Shown: positions 47,753-57,689, counted from the first letter of the stretch. The stretch: 64,000 nt of DNA from Planctomycetota bacterium (GCA_024276605.1 JAJRWX010000033.1:1-64000), one strand, 5' to 3'. A program made the numbers and translations. Notes: generated by a model not told the origin, from the letters alone.

Positions 47753-49036
47753 TTATTCACTCCTCTCCAAGGCGACCAGGTCTTCGTATGTTTCTCTTCG
47801 ACGTATCAGTTTGACCTTGTCACCATGCACCAATACTTCGGCGGCTCTTGGTCTGGAGTTGTATTGATTGCTCATAGAAAAACCGTAGGCACCAGATGAG
47901 AATATGCAAAGCAAATCACCGCGTACCACCGGCGGTAGCCAACGATCCTTGGCTAGGAAGTCACCGGTTTCGCATACCGGCCCTACGATGTCAACGCGTT
48001 CCGTGCCTTCGAGTTGTAAATCATGTTTGCGCTGAGGTGGAACCATCTCCTTCACTGGGGCGACCGGCCAAGCGAAGTGAAAGGCATCGTAGAGCGCGGG
48101 GCGAATTAAATCGGTCATAGCTGCATCTACAATGACAAATTGTTTTTCACCGGAAGATTTCTTAAAAATCGTTCGCGCAATCAGCACCCCGGCATTGGCT
48201 GTGATACTGCGTCCCGGCTCGAGCATCACGGTCAACTTCGTACCCTGCAACAAGGGTACGATGTTAGCCGCGTAGTCAGCAGCCGTGGGCGCTTCCTCGC
48301 CTGTGTAGTGGGCGCCGTATCCGCCACCGACATTGATCGACGTGATAGTATGCCCACCGGCTCTTAACCGGGCAATTAAATCCAACGTTCGTTTGATCGA
48401 ATCCACATAGGCTTCGATGTGATGAACTGGAGATCCAATGTGAACGTGAACGCCGGCTAAGTTGATCGATGGCGTTTTGGCGAATGCCTCAAAGACGCGC
48501 TGCGCGAGCGGAAGGTCCACACCGAATTTTGTCTCGCGTTTGCCTGTCGTAGTATGGTGGTGTGTTTGTGGATCAACGTCAGGATTCACACGTAATGCTA
48601 CTTGCGCAATCGTGCCCCGCTGTGACGCAAGATGAGCCAGGATTTCCAGCTCTTGTTCAGATTCGGCGTTGAACCAACCGATACCCGCATCCAAGGCGGC
48701 GATCATCTCCAGGTCCGTTTTGCCCACCCCTGCAAAAACAACACGTTTAGGATCAACACCAACCTCTAACACGCGAGCCAGTTCACCGCCACTGACGACG
48801 TCAAAGCATGCACCACAGGTATTGAGTAACGCTAGGATAGACAAATTCGAACAACTCTTCACGGAATAGCACATGTTCGCGGATAGAGATTCAAACGCCG
48901 TAACCATGCGGTTGTAATGATCGACGATGGTTTGCTGTGAATATACATACAACGGCGTACCGAACCTCGAGGCCAAAGCTGTTACATCCACGGATTCGCA
49001 GTGCAAAACGCCGTGCTTAAAGGAAAAGTGATCCAC
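47753..49036 (-). CDS. lysA: diaminopimelate decarboxylase
   Basis: 427 residues, full length. Alanine-racemase-type barrel with PLP Lys in MCYSVKSCSN, GGELARVLEVG, HVHIGSPVHH, the phosphate-binding NVGGGYGAHY and EPGRSI, and the C-terminal catalytic CETGDFLAKDR. It converts meso-diaminopimelate to lysine. The aspartate kinase gene at 58.5 kb serves the same pathway but is not in the same operon. It ends next to repeat B6. Confidence 0.96.
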   Translation of the reverse strand: MDHFSFKHGVLHCESVDVTALASRFGTPLYVYSQQTIVDHYNRMVTAFESLSANMCYSVKSCSNLSILALLNTCGACFDVVSGGELARVLEVGVDPKRVVFAGVGKTDLEMIAALDAGIGWFNAESEQELEILAHLASQRGTIAQVALRVNPDVDPQTHHHTTTGKRETKFGVDLPLAQRVFEAFAKTPSINLAGVHVHIGSPVHHIEAYVDSIKRTLDLIARLRAGGHTITSINVGGGYGAHYTGEEAPTAADYAANIVPLLQGTKLTVMLEPGRSITANAGVLIARTIFKKSSGEKQFVIVDAAMTDLIRPALYDAFHFAWPVAPVKEMVPPQRKHDLQLEGTERVDIVGPVCETGDFLAKDRWLPPVVRGDLLCIFSSGAYGFSMSNQYNSRPRAAEVLVHGDKVKLIRRRETYEDLVALERSE

Positions 49037-49192
49037 GTCGAATATCCCTCGTTTGTGGGTGATGGTTTTTAGTACTTACACGTCTCACCTATTGTGCACG
49101 CGCGGTGCGCATTCGCCTAATTTCCTCAGACACGAGACTCAAATGCCTTGACCACTGGTATCGCTATCGGTTATGTCGTGTTTTTGAAATGG

Positions 49193-49687
49193 ATGAAATC
49201 TATGGGAAAAAGTAACCTAGCAGCGGAAATCTTACTCTTCACCGATGGCGCGTGCAGTGGAAATCCAGGTCCGGGAGGCTGGGCGGCGATACTCCGGCAT
49301 GTCGAATCTGATAAAGAAAAAAAAATCTCCGGCAGCGAAGCGAGGACTACAAATAACCGCATGGAATTGATGGCTGCGATCGAAGGGTTGCGGGCTATCA
49401 ATGCGGATAGACGACATCGCGTTTGCTTAATCAGCGACAGTCAGTACGTCATTTTTGGATTGACGCAGTGGATTAAGGGATGGATTGCCAACGATTGGCG
49501 ACGTGGGAAAAAGTCTAACGCCCCCCCCGTGCTCAACGTGGACCTCTGGAAAACGTTGTATGAATTATCTCAACAACATGATATGACCTACGAACACGTT
49601 CGAGGCCATAGTGGACATCTAGAGAATGAGGAATGCGATAGAATGGCTGTCGCGGCTATAAAAGACCTAAAGCGCGGGAATGATTAA
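49193..49687 (+). CDS. rnhA: ribonuclease HI
   Basis: About 164 residues. LLFTDGACSGNPGPGGWAA carries the first catalytic Asp, NNRMELMAAIEGL the Glu, CLISDSQYV the second Asp, and HVRGHSGHLENEECDRMA the His loop with the last Asp, so the active site is complete. It removes RNA from RNA-DNA hybrids. The exact start is uncertain: ATG 49193 or 49202 is likely; the longer frame from 49148 adds residues not usual for the family. It is divergent from lysA. Confidence 0.93.
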   Translation: MKSMGKSNLAAEILLFTDGACSGNPGPGGWAAILRHVESDKEKKISGSEARTTNNRMELMAAIEGLRAINADRRHRVCLISDSQYVIFGLTQWIKGWIANDWRRGKKSNAPPVLNVDLWKTLYELSQQHDMTYEHVRGHSGHLENEECDRMAVAAIKDLKRGND

Positions 49688-49781
49688 CCCCCTTAGTATC
49701 GTGTTTCTTTGCGGCGTCCATACGTACGACAATAGCAACGGTAGGTAAAACACCTGCCCAACCGACGGAGAGAAGTACCCG

Positions 49782-51290
49782 ATGAATAGATGGCCAGGTC
49801 CCACATCACTTGCGTTATGTCTAATCATAACACCGCACTTTCTTTTGACGGCATACGCGGAGGAAAGTCCTGACTCTTGGTACGCGCAAGGGCGTGCTGT
49901 CGTAGCTAAAGCAAAGAAGATGAAACCCATGACCCATAAAGCCAGGAATGTGATTCTGTTTTTGGGAGATGGCATGGGTATCTCTACAGTGACGGCTGCC
50001 AGAATTCTCGATGGCCAGTTACGCGGCGAAAAAGGTGAAGAAAATCTTCTCAGTTTTGAATACTTTCCATACACGGCCTTGATCAAAACATACAACACGA
50101 ATCAGCAAGTAGCCGACTCCGCCGGCACGATGAGCGCCATCATAACCGGTATTAAAACCAAAGCCGGTGTGTTGTCCGTCAACCAACGGGTTGAACGAGG
50201 TAAGTATGAATCCGCAAAAGGCAACCGGGCGAAAACTATGCTTGAGTTAGCGGAACAGAAAGGAATAGCTACAGGTGTTGTCTCAACAGCCGCCATCACA
50301 CACGCTACGCCCGCAGCCTGTTATGCCCACTCTCCCGATCGTGATTGGGAGAGTGATGCGCAACTCACCCACGAAGCACGTCAAGCCGGGTTTCCGGACA
50401 TCGCTCGACAGTTGATCGAGTTTCCGTATGGCAACGGGCTTGAGGTAGTCTTGGGAGGTGGACGGCGACATTTTCTCCCTCAGTCTGAACAAGACCCGGA
50501 GCACCCGGCTATATTCGGCGCGCGGCTTGACAGAAGAAATCTCACCGACGAATGGCTCACAAAACCACGATCAAGTTATGTTTGGAATGCTAAACAGCTC
50601 GATATCTTGGACATATCCCAAGTCGATCATGTATTGGGTTTGTTCGAGCCTGAGCATATGCAATTTGCATGTGAACGATCCGCTGATCCTGCCGGCGAGC
50701 CTTCGTTATCAGACATGACGGCCAAGGCGATCGACCTATTGCAACGGTTCCCCAAAGGCTATCTATTGATTGTCGAAGCAGGAAGAATCGATCATGCCCA
50801 TCATGCCACAAACGCCTATCGGGCTTTGACCGACACGATCGAGTTATCCCATGCCGTCGCCATAGCCAGAAAAAAAACAGATCGTAACGATACGCTTATT
50901 GTGGTCACAGCGGACCATAGCCATGTGTTCACCATGGGAGGATATCCCATACGCGGTAATCCCATTTTGGGAAAAGTGACGGAGCATCATCCTCGTGGCA
51001 TGCACCAAACTCGTCTTGCGAAGGACTTGGACAATCACCCGTATACAACACTGGGCTATCATAATGGTCCGATCACGCGTCAATCCGCGGCCAATGGCGA
51101 TCTAACTTATGTCGATACGACGGATACTTCCTATCGCCAGGAAACCGCCGTTCACTTATGGTCTGAAACACATGGAGGTGAAGATGTCCCGCTTTATGCG
51201 GACGGTCCACAAGCACATTTGTTTCACGGCGTACTCGATCAACATGTCATCTTCCACGTTGTGGTCGAAGCATTAGGCTGGAACGAATAG
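49782..51290 (+). CDS. alkaline phosphatase
   Basis: 502 residues with an N-terminal signal peptide (about 1-26, ending TAYAEES). Metal and active-site features: NVILFLGDGMGISTV (metal Asp), VADSAGTMSAIITG (nucleophile Ser after Asp), EAGRIDHAHHATNAY and TADHSHVFTMGGYP (metal ligands). It is a periplasmic or secreted phosphomonoesterase of the PhoA family for phosphate scavenging. GGAGAGAAG is about 8 nt before the ATG. No PHO-box-like repeat was noticed, so phosphate control is only expected, not shown. Confidence 0.93.
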   Translation: MNRWPGPTSLALCLIITPHFLLTAYAEESPDSWYAQGRAVVAKAKKMKPMTHKARNVILFLGDGMGISTVTAARILDGQLRGEKGEENLLSFEYFPYTALIKTYNTNQQVADSAGTMSAIITGIKTKAGVLSVNQRVERGKYESAKGNRAKTMLELAEQKGIATGVVSTAAITHATPAACYAHSPDRDWESDAQLTHEARQAGFPDIARQLIEFPYGNGLEVVLGGGRRHFLPQSEQDPEHPAIFGARLDRRNLTDEWLTKPRSSYVWNAKQLDILDISQVDHVLGLFEPEHMQFACERSADPAGEPSLSDMTAKAIDLLQRFPKGYLLIVEAGRIDHAHHATNAYRALTDTIELSHAVAIARKKTDRNDTLIVVTADHSHVFTMGGYPIRGNPILGKVTEHHPRGMHQTRLAKDLDNHPYTTLGYHNGPITRQSAANGDLTYVDTTDTSYRQETAVHLWSETHGGEDVPLYADGPQAHLFHGVLDQHVIFHVVVEALGWNE

Positions 51291-51565
51291 CCTGGAATCA
51301 ACAGCTCAGCATTCGTCTTTTTAAGTTCGCAGATCAAAGACCTATATTCCTAACAGTGCGTTACCTTCAAATCAATGCTGCCAGCTTCGCCATAATCCTT
51401 CGCTTATTATTTTGAACATTTATATTTGCTTCTCCAACCAGTGAATTTTACATTGAAGTCATACTGGTAGAGTGCCCAATAGCGTCTTCCTCCTGAGGAG
51501 CCGGCGTCGAATTTTATATTGGCTAATCTACATTCTACTAAGCTACAAAAGGGAGGGAAGCAAAT

Positions 51566-52816
51566 ATGTCGCAAAGAGAGTACCAAGCACAACGCAAGCG
51601 TCGTGCAGCCACGGCTATACAAGTCTTAATTTTATTGCCGGTCCTGATGGGGTTCGCTACGTTAACCGTAGACGTGGGGACTATATACAACGCTAAATCC
51701 GATATGCAGGATATCGTTGACGCTGCAGCGCTGGCGGCTATTGGTGTGATAGCATACGCAGACCCCGACGATGGCAACTTGCTTTCCAATGCAGCCGATG
51801 CCGCTATGGAATACGCCGCGCGAAACAGCGTCTTATCCGGCTCGGTTGAACTTGATCCGGTCGATGATATCATATTCGGACATGCGTACTTCAACGATGT
51901 AGCTAATAGCTACAACTTCGTCCCAGGTGATACACCGACTAACGCGGTGCGTATCCGAATTCGACACACCGAGGATTCACCTAATGGAAGGCTTCCTCTT
52001 TTTCTAGCCGGCGCCTTTGGAAGCAATCTCGCAGACGTCTCCGCCGACGCTACCGCCATCTATACCGGAACGTGGTACGAGAAGGCCGATTGCTTTGATA
52101 CTGTGCCCGCAGGCAGCGTTATGATGTGCCTGCACGGCGACAGCGATGACAGTGATGATAGCGAAGCCGGTGATAGTGATGACAGTGATGACAGCGATAC
52201 CGGTGATAGCGATGGTAGCGCAAACGGTGACCCTGACGACAGTGATGACAGCGCCGCCGGTGATAGCGACGACAGCGATGATAGTAATCCATTTGATAGT
52301 GATTCGGATAGTCATACGGATAGTGATATCGGTGACAGCGAGAGCCATGACAGCAGCGGCGATAGCGACGCGGGTACCACGATCATCCTCCTAGAAACAG
52401 CTACACCTATTTACTTAAAGAAAGGTGCCACGATGGGACCATGTAACTGTGACCCGGGTGATAGCGACGACAGTGACGACAGCGCCGCCGGCGATAGCGG
52501 CGATAGCGACGACAGTGACCCCGGCGATAGCGATGGCTCCACCAACGGTGACAGCGATGACAGCGACGACAGCGAAGCTGGGGATAGCGACGATAGCGAC
52601 GACAGCTCTCCCGGTGCCATCGATAGCGATAGCGATAGCGGTGTCGACAGTGTCGATCCACCGGCTAAAGTGACGATATGTCACATTCCGCCAGGCAACC
52701 CGGCAAATGCCCATACGATCACCATTAGTGCGAATGCATTGGCAGCGCACATGGCGCACGGCGACACGACGGGGATTTGTACCCCGAAGAAAAAAATCCG
52801 TGTTTTCCTAATCTAA
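51566..52816 (+). CDS. TadG-like pilin-related protein with long Asp/Ser repeats and a conserved C-terminal module
   Basis: 416 residues. A TadE/TadG-type N-terminus has a basic start (KRRAATAIQ), a TM helix (VLILLPVLMGFATLTVDV) and IYNAKSDMQDIVDAAALAA, typical of Tad pilus-assembly proteins. About 130 residues of ordinary sequence follow. Then two stretches of DSDDSDDS(E/A)AGDSDD-type repeats (about 190-280 and 295-360) flank a short segment with ETATPIYLKKGATMGPCNC. The end, VTICHIPPGNPANAHTITIS followed by AHMAHGD...C, is a small Cys/His-rich module found at the end of many bacterial surface proteins. Acidic repeats suggest Ca binding or extended spacers. GGGAGG precedes the ATG. Confidence 0.8.
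   Translation: MSQREYQAQRKRRAATAIQVLILLPVLMGFATLTVDVGTIYNAKSDMQDIVDAAALAAIGVIAYADPDDGNLLSNAADAAMEYAARNSVLSGSVELDPVDDIIFGHAYFNDVANSYNFVPGDTPTNAVRIRIRHTEDSPNGRLPLFLAGAFGSNLADVSADATAIYTGTWYEKADCFDTVPAGSVMMCLHGDSDDSDDSEAGDSDDSDDSDTGDSDGSANGDPDDSDDSAAGDSDDSDDSNPFDSDSDSHTDSDIGDSESHDSSGDSDAGTTIILLETATPIYLKKGATMGPCNCDPGDSDDSDDSAAGDSGDSDDSDPGDSDGSTNGDSDDSDDSEAGDSDDSDDSSPGAIDSDSDSGVDSVDPPAKVTICHIPPGNPANAHTITISANALAAHMAHGDTTGICTPKKKIRVFLI
52138..52660 (+). repeat. low-complexity DNA encoding Asp/Ser repeats
   Basis: Two blocks of GATAGCGACGACAGCGATGA-type 24-30 bp units (about 52138-52370 and 52455-52650). They are in frame with the TadG-like gene. This is a slippage-prone region in which unit number may vary between strains. 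Confidence 0.85.
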
Positions 52817-52846
52817 TAAGGGATCGCCGAAAGAAATGTTCTCTTG

Positions 52847-52884
52847 ACGAGGGCCACGTACAAACGTGGTCCTCGTTGTTTTTT
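52847..52884 (+). terminator. Rho-independent terminator
   Basis: ACGAGGGCCACGT (52847-52859) pairs over 13 bp with ACGTGGTCCTCGT (52864-52876) around the loop ACAA, with one G-T, followed by TGTTTTTT. It lies 30 bp after the TadG-like gene stop. Confidence 0.92.
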
Positions 52885-53103
52885 AGGACCGACACCATTG
52901 TCCACACAATCATATACTGAAGTGTGAAAGAGGATATCACTGCCCAGTATATCGAGCTGCATGCTTCAGCTTACGCTGCGTTTCGAAGCTTGTACTGTAT
53001 CCAGTGAATAATGTAGCGACCTCTAACTGTTGAACGCGATGGAATACCGGTTGTCCCAGCGTCATCGAACAATCAATAACCTGAGCTTGTTGGCCAATGT
53101 GAG

Positions 53104-54873
53104 ATGGATATGCCTGCTTTGTCGCCAGAAACTCCCGCGCGAGTAGACCAGGGTGATTCATATACGGATAGCCCGCACCTTGTAGTAGAACCCGAGTCAT
53201 CCGAGACGCTGGTTGTTGGTCGTAATTCTCAAGACCATCTTACACACGAATATGCAGATCACAGCCGTGAAGATCGTGAATTAGGGCGTGGGCGCTCAGG
53301 CGTTGTTTTCCTGAGTCGTGACGCATTTGGCCGCAGTACGGCCCGTAAAGTCTTCGGTGCCTCGGGACTCACTAAAGCCGTTCAATATGCTTTCCTCGGC
53401 GCCCCCAACCCCTACATGTGGTGCGAGCCGGCTGCCAAGGCTGCTTTTTTGCGGCGAAGGATACTATCTGAGTTGGTTCACTATTGGTTTGGTGACAAAT
53501 TGCGCGTCGCACATGCTTACGATTACGGTTGGAACGATCGTTATCGCGCTTTTGAAATGCGATGCGAACTCATCACCGGTCGACATGTCGCGTTGCATCA
53601 TGGCCAACATCCGACAGAAACAAAAGAGCTGCCCGAGATTACAAAACAAATCATGGAACCGCTTCAGCAGCGTCTGACTGAATCAGGATTTGATGGATTA
53701 GTATGGCAAGCAGGCCTTGGCAACCCCGTAGCACTGAATAACTTCATGCGCTATACCTCTCCCAACAGTCGTTCACATCAGTGGGCGTGGATCGATTTGG
53801 AATCCGGCGTACCGGCACTTATTCCCATGAACCCGTTGGATTTACTTTCTTATTACCTGCCTAAATCGTTTCACCATCGCCGCCCGCTCTTTGACGATGT
53901 GGATGTGGACAAATTGAAACGCTATGTCAAATGCCAATCCAACGCGCTGATCGAACATCTTGGTGAATCGGCTGTGCGCCAGTTGGAGACTGATGTTGAT
54001 AGGCTTGCTTCCTGCCAGGAAAAATGGAAAGGTTTATCCCGGCTCGAAGGGAGTATCGGTTACCAAGTGTCACGCGGGTCCATCAATCGGACTCAAGCTC
54101 AGTGGTATGCACAACATCCCTGGTCATGGTACAAACGAGAGTTGGGACGAGTAGTCCGATCGATTCCATCACGTATTACCCATAGTGCACCGCGCCTCAT
54201 CACCTATCTCGCAAACATCCGGATAGGACGACTATTGAAAACATCATGGATGGCCATGCGTTCCCAGACCTATAGAGAATTTCTCACCCGTGAGTATGTT
54301 TCGACGAGAATCGATATCTGGACGGCCCGTGAACAATTGTCGGACCAACAAGCTCAACAACTTCGCAGCCACCTTGATGCGGAAGAAACTAATTCGTACA
54401 TGACCGATTTCAGCGTCCAACTAGCGACCAAACCACTAGTCAAGTTGCTTCAATTCTGGATCATGCCCATCATATGGATGGCGGGTATCATCGATCCCAC
54501 GCTACTCGCTGCATTTCTAGTGGCTGGTGGGTCTATGGTACGTACCGCTTATACGCTCATGCGTATCGCACAAAATTCGTTGGCTGATCGTGAGAAACCC
54601 TGGGTTGCGCTACTTGTTGGTACGATTCCGGTTATCGGTAATCTAGCCTTCCCTGCACAGATCGTCGCCAGTGGAAATAAAGAAGATCGTAAACTGGCAC
54701 GCTTCATTATGCACGATACATTTAGCCGATTGGGGCAATGGCTACCGATTTGGGGAGGTCAAGATACACTGACCGAACACGTGATGAACCGTCTGCCCAA
54801 TATATTTCTTCGCCCCATGAGGTCGGATGATAGTCCCCTACATCTATCGCACCCTGATACGTCAACGATCTAA
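53104..54873 (+). CDS. kinase-like membrane protein of unknown function
   Basis: 589 residues. At about 60-85, LGRGRSGVVFLSRDAFGRST and ARKVF look like a protein-kinase glycine loop and lysine. There is no HRD motif; instead NPVALNNF then WAWIDLESGVPAL near 215-240 lies where catalytic loop and metal Asp occur in atypical kinases. Helical regions follow, and two hydrophobic segments at about 455-490 and 505-525 (PWVALLVGTIPVIGNLAFP) anchor it. Divergent kinase-like fold is a pattern call only; the real substrate is unknown. It has no clear Shine-Dalgarno. The next gene is also a membrane protein and in the same direction. Confidence 0.6.
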   Translation: MDMPALSPETPARVDQGDSYTDSPHLVVEPESSETLVVGRNSQDHLTHEYADHSREDRELGRGRSGVVFLSRDAFGRSTARKVFGASGLTKAVQYAFLGAPNPYMWCEPAAKAAFLRRRILSELVHYWFGDKLRVAHAYDYGWNDRYRAFEMRCELITGRHVALHHGQHPTETKELPEITKQIMEPLQQRLTESGFDGLVWQAGLGNPVALNNFMRYTSPNSRSHQWAWIDLESGVPALIPMNPLDLLSYYLPKSFHHRRPLFDDVDVDKLKRYVKCQSNALIEHLGESAVRQLETDVDRLASCQEKWKGLSRLEGSIGYQVSRGSINRTQAQWYAQHPWSWYKRELGRVVRSIPSRITHSAPRLITYLANIRIGRLLKTSWMAMRSQTYREFLTREYVSTRIDIWTAREQLSDQQAQQLRSHLDAEETNSYMTDFSVQLATKPLVKLLQFWIMPIIWMAGIIDPTLLAAFLVAGGSMVRTAYTLMRIAQNSLADREKPWVALLVGTIPVIGNLAFPAQIVASGNKEDRKLARFIMHDTFSRLGQWLPIWGGQDTLTEHVMNRLPNIFLRPMRSDDSPLHLSHPDTSTI

Positions 54874-55051
54874 ACAACAACCATCCATAACCGTGTCGTA
54901 TACTTATCTTATCGGGTGTGCGCTTTCGCTATCGGTCATAGGATGGTAAAGAGGTATTGTATATTCATGCTAGGGGATGTTGCATGATAGCATCATTTGG
55001 GTCTCCCCATGATTGGATTTGGATAATGCCCTAGGAGAGAGTTTGTAAGCC

Positions 55052-56371
55052 ATGCCTGACCATACATCATCTTCACGCCAGTATGTTGTGCCTTGTCTGC
55101 TCTTCGCAGCCATTTCGATTTTCTACACCATAGCCGCCTGTTTTTTTCCTATGGTCTATATTTGGGCTACCTATGAAGACCTGTTTGGCGAGTGGGTCCA
55201 ATTTTGGTCCGTGATGATTGCCATGGCTGTGGCCGTTCGCCTGGTATTCATACGATCACGATTTCGCTGGTTTTTCGGCTTATTAGCGCTAAGTTGCCTG
55301 TACGTAGGCATGGAGGAAATCTCATGGGGTCAACGTATTTTCGGCTTCTCCTCCCCGACCTACTTCCGAGCCAATAACCTCCAAGGTGAAACCAATCTAC
55401 ATAATTTTTTCACCGGGCCGTATGGCACTACATTAAAAAGAATAACTACCTACGTGTTAGCTTTAGCATTAGCGAGTTACGGTCTTGTCTATCCCGCAGC
55501 CATACGTCTGAAAATCAGAATGGCCTGTTGGTTTGAAAAACGTGGCGTCGCTGCCCCGCCTTTATATCTTTGGCCATTTTTTGCAGGTGCCGCACTATTG
55601 GAGCTGGGCTTTTTTCAGTTTAACGAAGCTGAGGTCGCTGAAGTAATGGTAGGCATAGGCTTGGCGTTAACTACTGTTCACTACATGTACATACTTGGTA
55701 GCCATAACAAACAGTCTACTTTTACTGATACGGCAACAGCAACCGTACCAAGTAACACGCGTAGCCTGCTAAAATATCAGGGTGCCGTCGTTGTACTCAC
55801 CCTCATGTTCAGCGCCGGGACGACAATGGCTATTTACTCTTCTTCCAGAGGCGCAGCCATCGATCGTCGAATTGAAAATGGCGTGAAGAAATTCGCCGGT
55901 CGATACGCACGCCATCATGCCTGGGAAACCGCCATTACGTTGTACAAACGGGTTCAAAAAAATAATCCGCAGAGCGTAACAGTTTTACGCCAGCTAGCAG
56001 AGTGTTACATGGAGCTTGGCGAACATGAAACATTTCTCATGTATTTGAATCAGGCCTTAGACATTGACCTTCAGCGATATAAAGAAAAACCTCGACGGGC
56101 ATCGGTAAACCGTTCACTCACACGAACCTATCGTTTGCTAGGTGATGAGGAACGTGCACAGAAACATTTACAACGTGCACTTCGTATCGGTGTGAAACGG
56201 GTTAACAAGCAACCATCCAGCGCACCAGCTGCGTACTCGCTCGGAAAAACCTACTCGTTGGCAGCTCGATATAGTGAAGCCTTGCAACATCTCTCACGCG
56301 CATACAAAATGAATCCCACGTCTAAGAAATACCGTAAGGCCTATTACGCCGCCTTGAGAAAAGTGTCCTAA
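55052..56371 (+). CDS. membrane protein with C-terminal TPR repeats
   Basis: 439 residues. Seven or so TM helices fill about 10-280. Between them is EEISWGQRIFGFSSPTYF followed by NNLQGETNLHNFF, a conserved box of a widespread but unnamed bacterial membrane family. The C-terminal part from about 290 has TPR-like helices (QSVTVLRQLAECYMELGEHE; RTYRLLGDEERAQKHLQRAL; APAAYSLGKTYSLAARYSEA). The box may be catalytic, but this is not known. GGAGAG sits about 13 nt before the ATG, farther than usual. It converges on the selenoprotein gene, 7 bp apart. Confidence 0.72.
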   Translation: MPDHTSSSRQYVVPCLLFAAISIFYTIAACFFPMVYIWATYEDLFGEWVQFWSVMIAMAVAVRLVFIRSRFRWFFGLLALSCLYVGMEEISWGQRIFGFSSPTYFRANNLQGETNLHNFFTGPYGTTLKRITTYVLALALASYGLVYPAAIRLKIRMACWFEKRGVAAPPLYLWPFFAGAALLELGFFQFNEAEVAEVMVGIGLALTTVHYMYILGSHNKQSTFTDTATATVPSNTRSLLKYQGAVVVLTLMFSAGTTMAIYSSSRGAAIDRRIENGVKKFAGRYARHHAWETAITLYKRVQKNNPQSVTVLRQLAECYMELGEHETFLMYLNQALDIDLQRYKEKPRRASVNRSLTRTYRLLGDEERAQKHLQRALRIGVKRVNKQPSSAPAAYSLGKTYSLAARYSEALQHLSRAYKMNPTSKKYRKAYYAALRKVS

Positions 56372-56378
56372 CTACTTT

Positions 56379-57326
56379 CTATGTCGGTTCGTGACTTTGT
56401 AACCGATCGATTTCATGCAAAATCGACTCCCAGTTCGGCCTCATATGGATCAACATGGGAAAAATTTGTCGGACGATGCCCTGCTTGTCGATGTAGTAGA
56501 TCGTCGTGCGCTCGTATCGTGGGGTTTTCTCTTTGTTCACATCTGCAACAATATCAAAAGGCGGTGACTTCTTAAAATGCTTCAGTATCAGCTTAGCCGA
56601 TTCCCATGCCTTGTCTTCCTGAGAAACCGCAATAACGACGGTATCACGCTTGGTGAATTCATCATACATACTCTGCAACTGAACCAGTTGCGTAGCACAA
56701 AACGGTCACCAGTAAGCACGATAGGTAGATACGATAACGTTCTTCTTCCCCAAGTAATGACTTAACGTCACCGAACGATCCTGAAAGCTTGTTATCTTGA
56801 AATCGTCGGCCTTGTCGCCAATATTCAAAACGTCTAGCGTACCCCACGTTGAATCCGTGGCTGCCACCTCTCGCGCTCGCGCGTCAGGCTTAAGAGGGAG
56901 TGCCAATCTTTTGCGGAAAAAATATCCCGTATTATCACCCTTCCTATTCACATATCCTAATACGGTCAGACCGAACTCCTCAGCCATATTCGGCCATTGT
57001 TCAATCACAAATGATAAGCGTGTACGCGACTCCTTGAGAAGTTTCTCATAAGGAGAATGGATATATTCATTGTTCTTCAGGTCGGTCATGGATGTGAGTA
57101 CTTTTCCAAGAAGCTTCACGTTGGGAGGGGCATGGATTTGCAATAGCGGCGCAGATAGCCCGGTTTCAGTTGTCGACCACCCGTCACCAGTAATTACCTC
57201 GATTACGATTTGTCCACGCTGTCCGGCTCCCCAATCTCTTGATATGATCTTGGCAGATACCTGAACGGCGTTATCCGGCACCCCCGCACCCAACACTACA
57301 GCCAATGTAATCATGGATGAAATCAT
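56379..57326 (-). CDS. exported redoxin (AhpC/TSA-like) selenoprotein with UGA-encoded selenocysteine
   Basis: 315 residues when TGA at 56706-56708 is read as selenocysteine (residue 207). An N-terminal signal peptide (about 1-20) is followed by a beta-rich domain of about 150 residues. The redoxin domain begins near GDKADDFKITSFQD, and the active site reads NVIVSTYRAYW-U-PFCATQL. In relatives this is WCPFC, so TGA replaces the first Cys and Cys210 is the resolving residue (UxxC). The 109 codons after TGA are in frame and conserved-looking (DTVVIAVSQED; TPRYERTTIYYIDKQGIVRQ), ending at TAA/TAG near 56379. Read conventionally, the protein would stop just before its catalytic centre. A SECIS-like hairpin follows the TGA. 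Likely role: periplasmic peroxide reduction or thiol exchange. Confidence 0.88.
56667..56708 (-). promoter_or_regulatory. candidate bacterial SECIS element after the UGA codon
   Basis: In the mRNA, UGA is followed after 14 nt by GCAACUG-GUU-CAGUUGC (56691 down to 56675): seven perfect pairs around a triloop whose first base is G. A lower stem, UGCU with AGUA across an AC/AG internal loop, extends it. The UGA-to-loop distance is about 21 nt. This fits published bacterial SECIS rules for placement, loop size and an early G. SelB binding itself is untested. Confidence 0.82.
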
Positions 57327-57689
57327 TTGTCCTCCAGTTCCTCAAAGACGCCAAGTCCACAAACTCATTCGATCACTACCCTCTATATCACCATGTTTCT
57401 TCGACACAATGCACAGTCATGTCACATGTCCACTCTAAAGCACCACAAGCAAGATAATATGGCCTGCTGACCCAGAATACGACGGCAAGCAAAGTATATC
57501 TCATCCCCATTCACACTATAACCTATTATTATACAAGTACTTATACGATCACAAAAACAGGCAATACTATCTGATCTCAATTGTCGTCAACAGTCATGAC
57601 ACCGTTTACCTAAGTATCAGCATCATAGTCTGATGAAGAATCTGCTATCAAAGCTCCGATAATAACCCGCAGAGTCTAGTGCCCCAAGA
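57327..57689. other. intergenic region, nothing recognised
   Basis: 363 bp between the selenoprotein gene (leftward) and the unknown gene at 57690. AT-rich in the middle. No repeat family, RNA gene or convincing promoter found. Confidence 0.4.

Noticed and set aside
52138..52660. CRISPR-like array
   Set aside because: The repeats are in frame, lack unique spacers and encode Asp/Ser runs.
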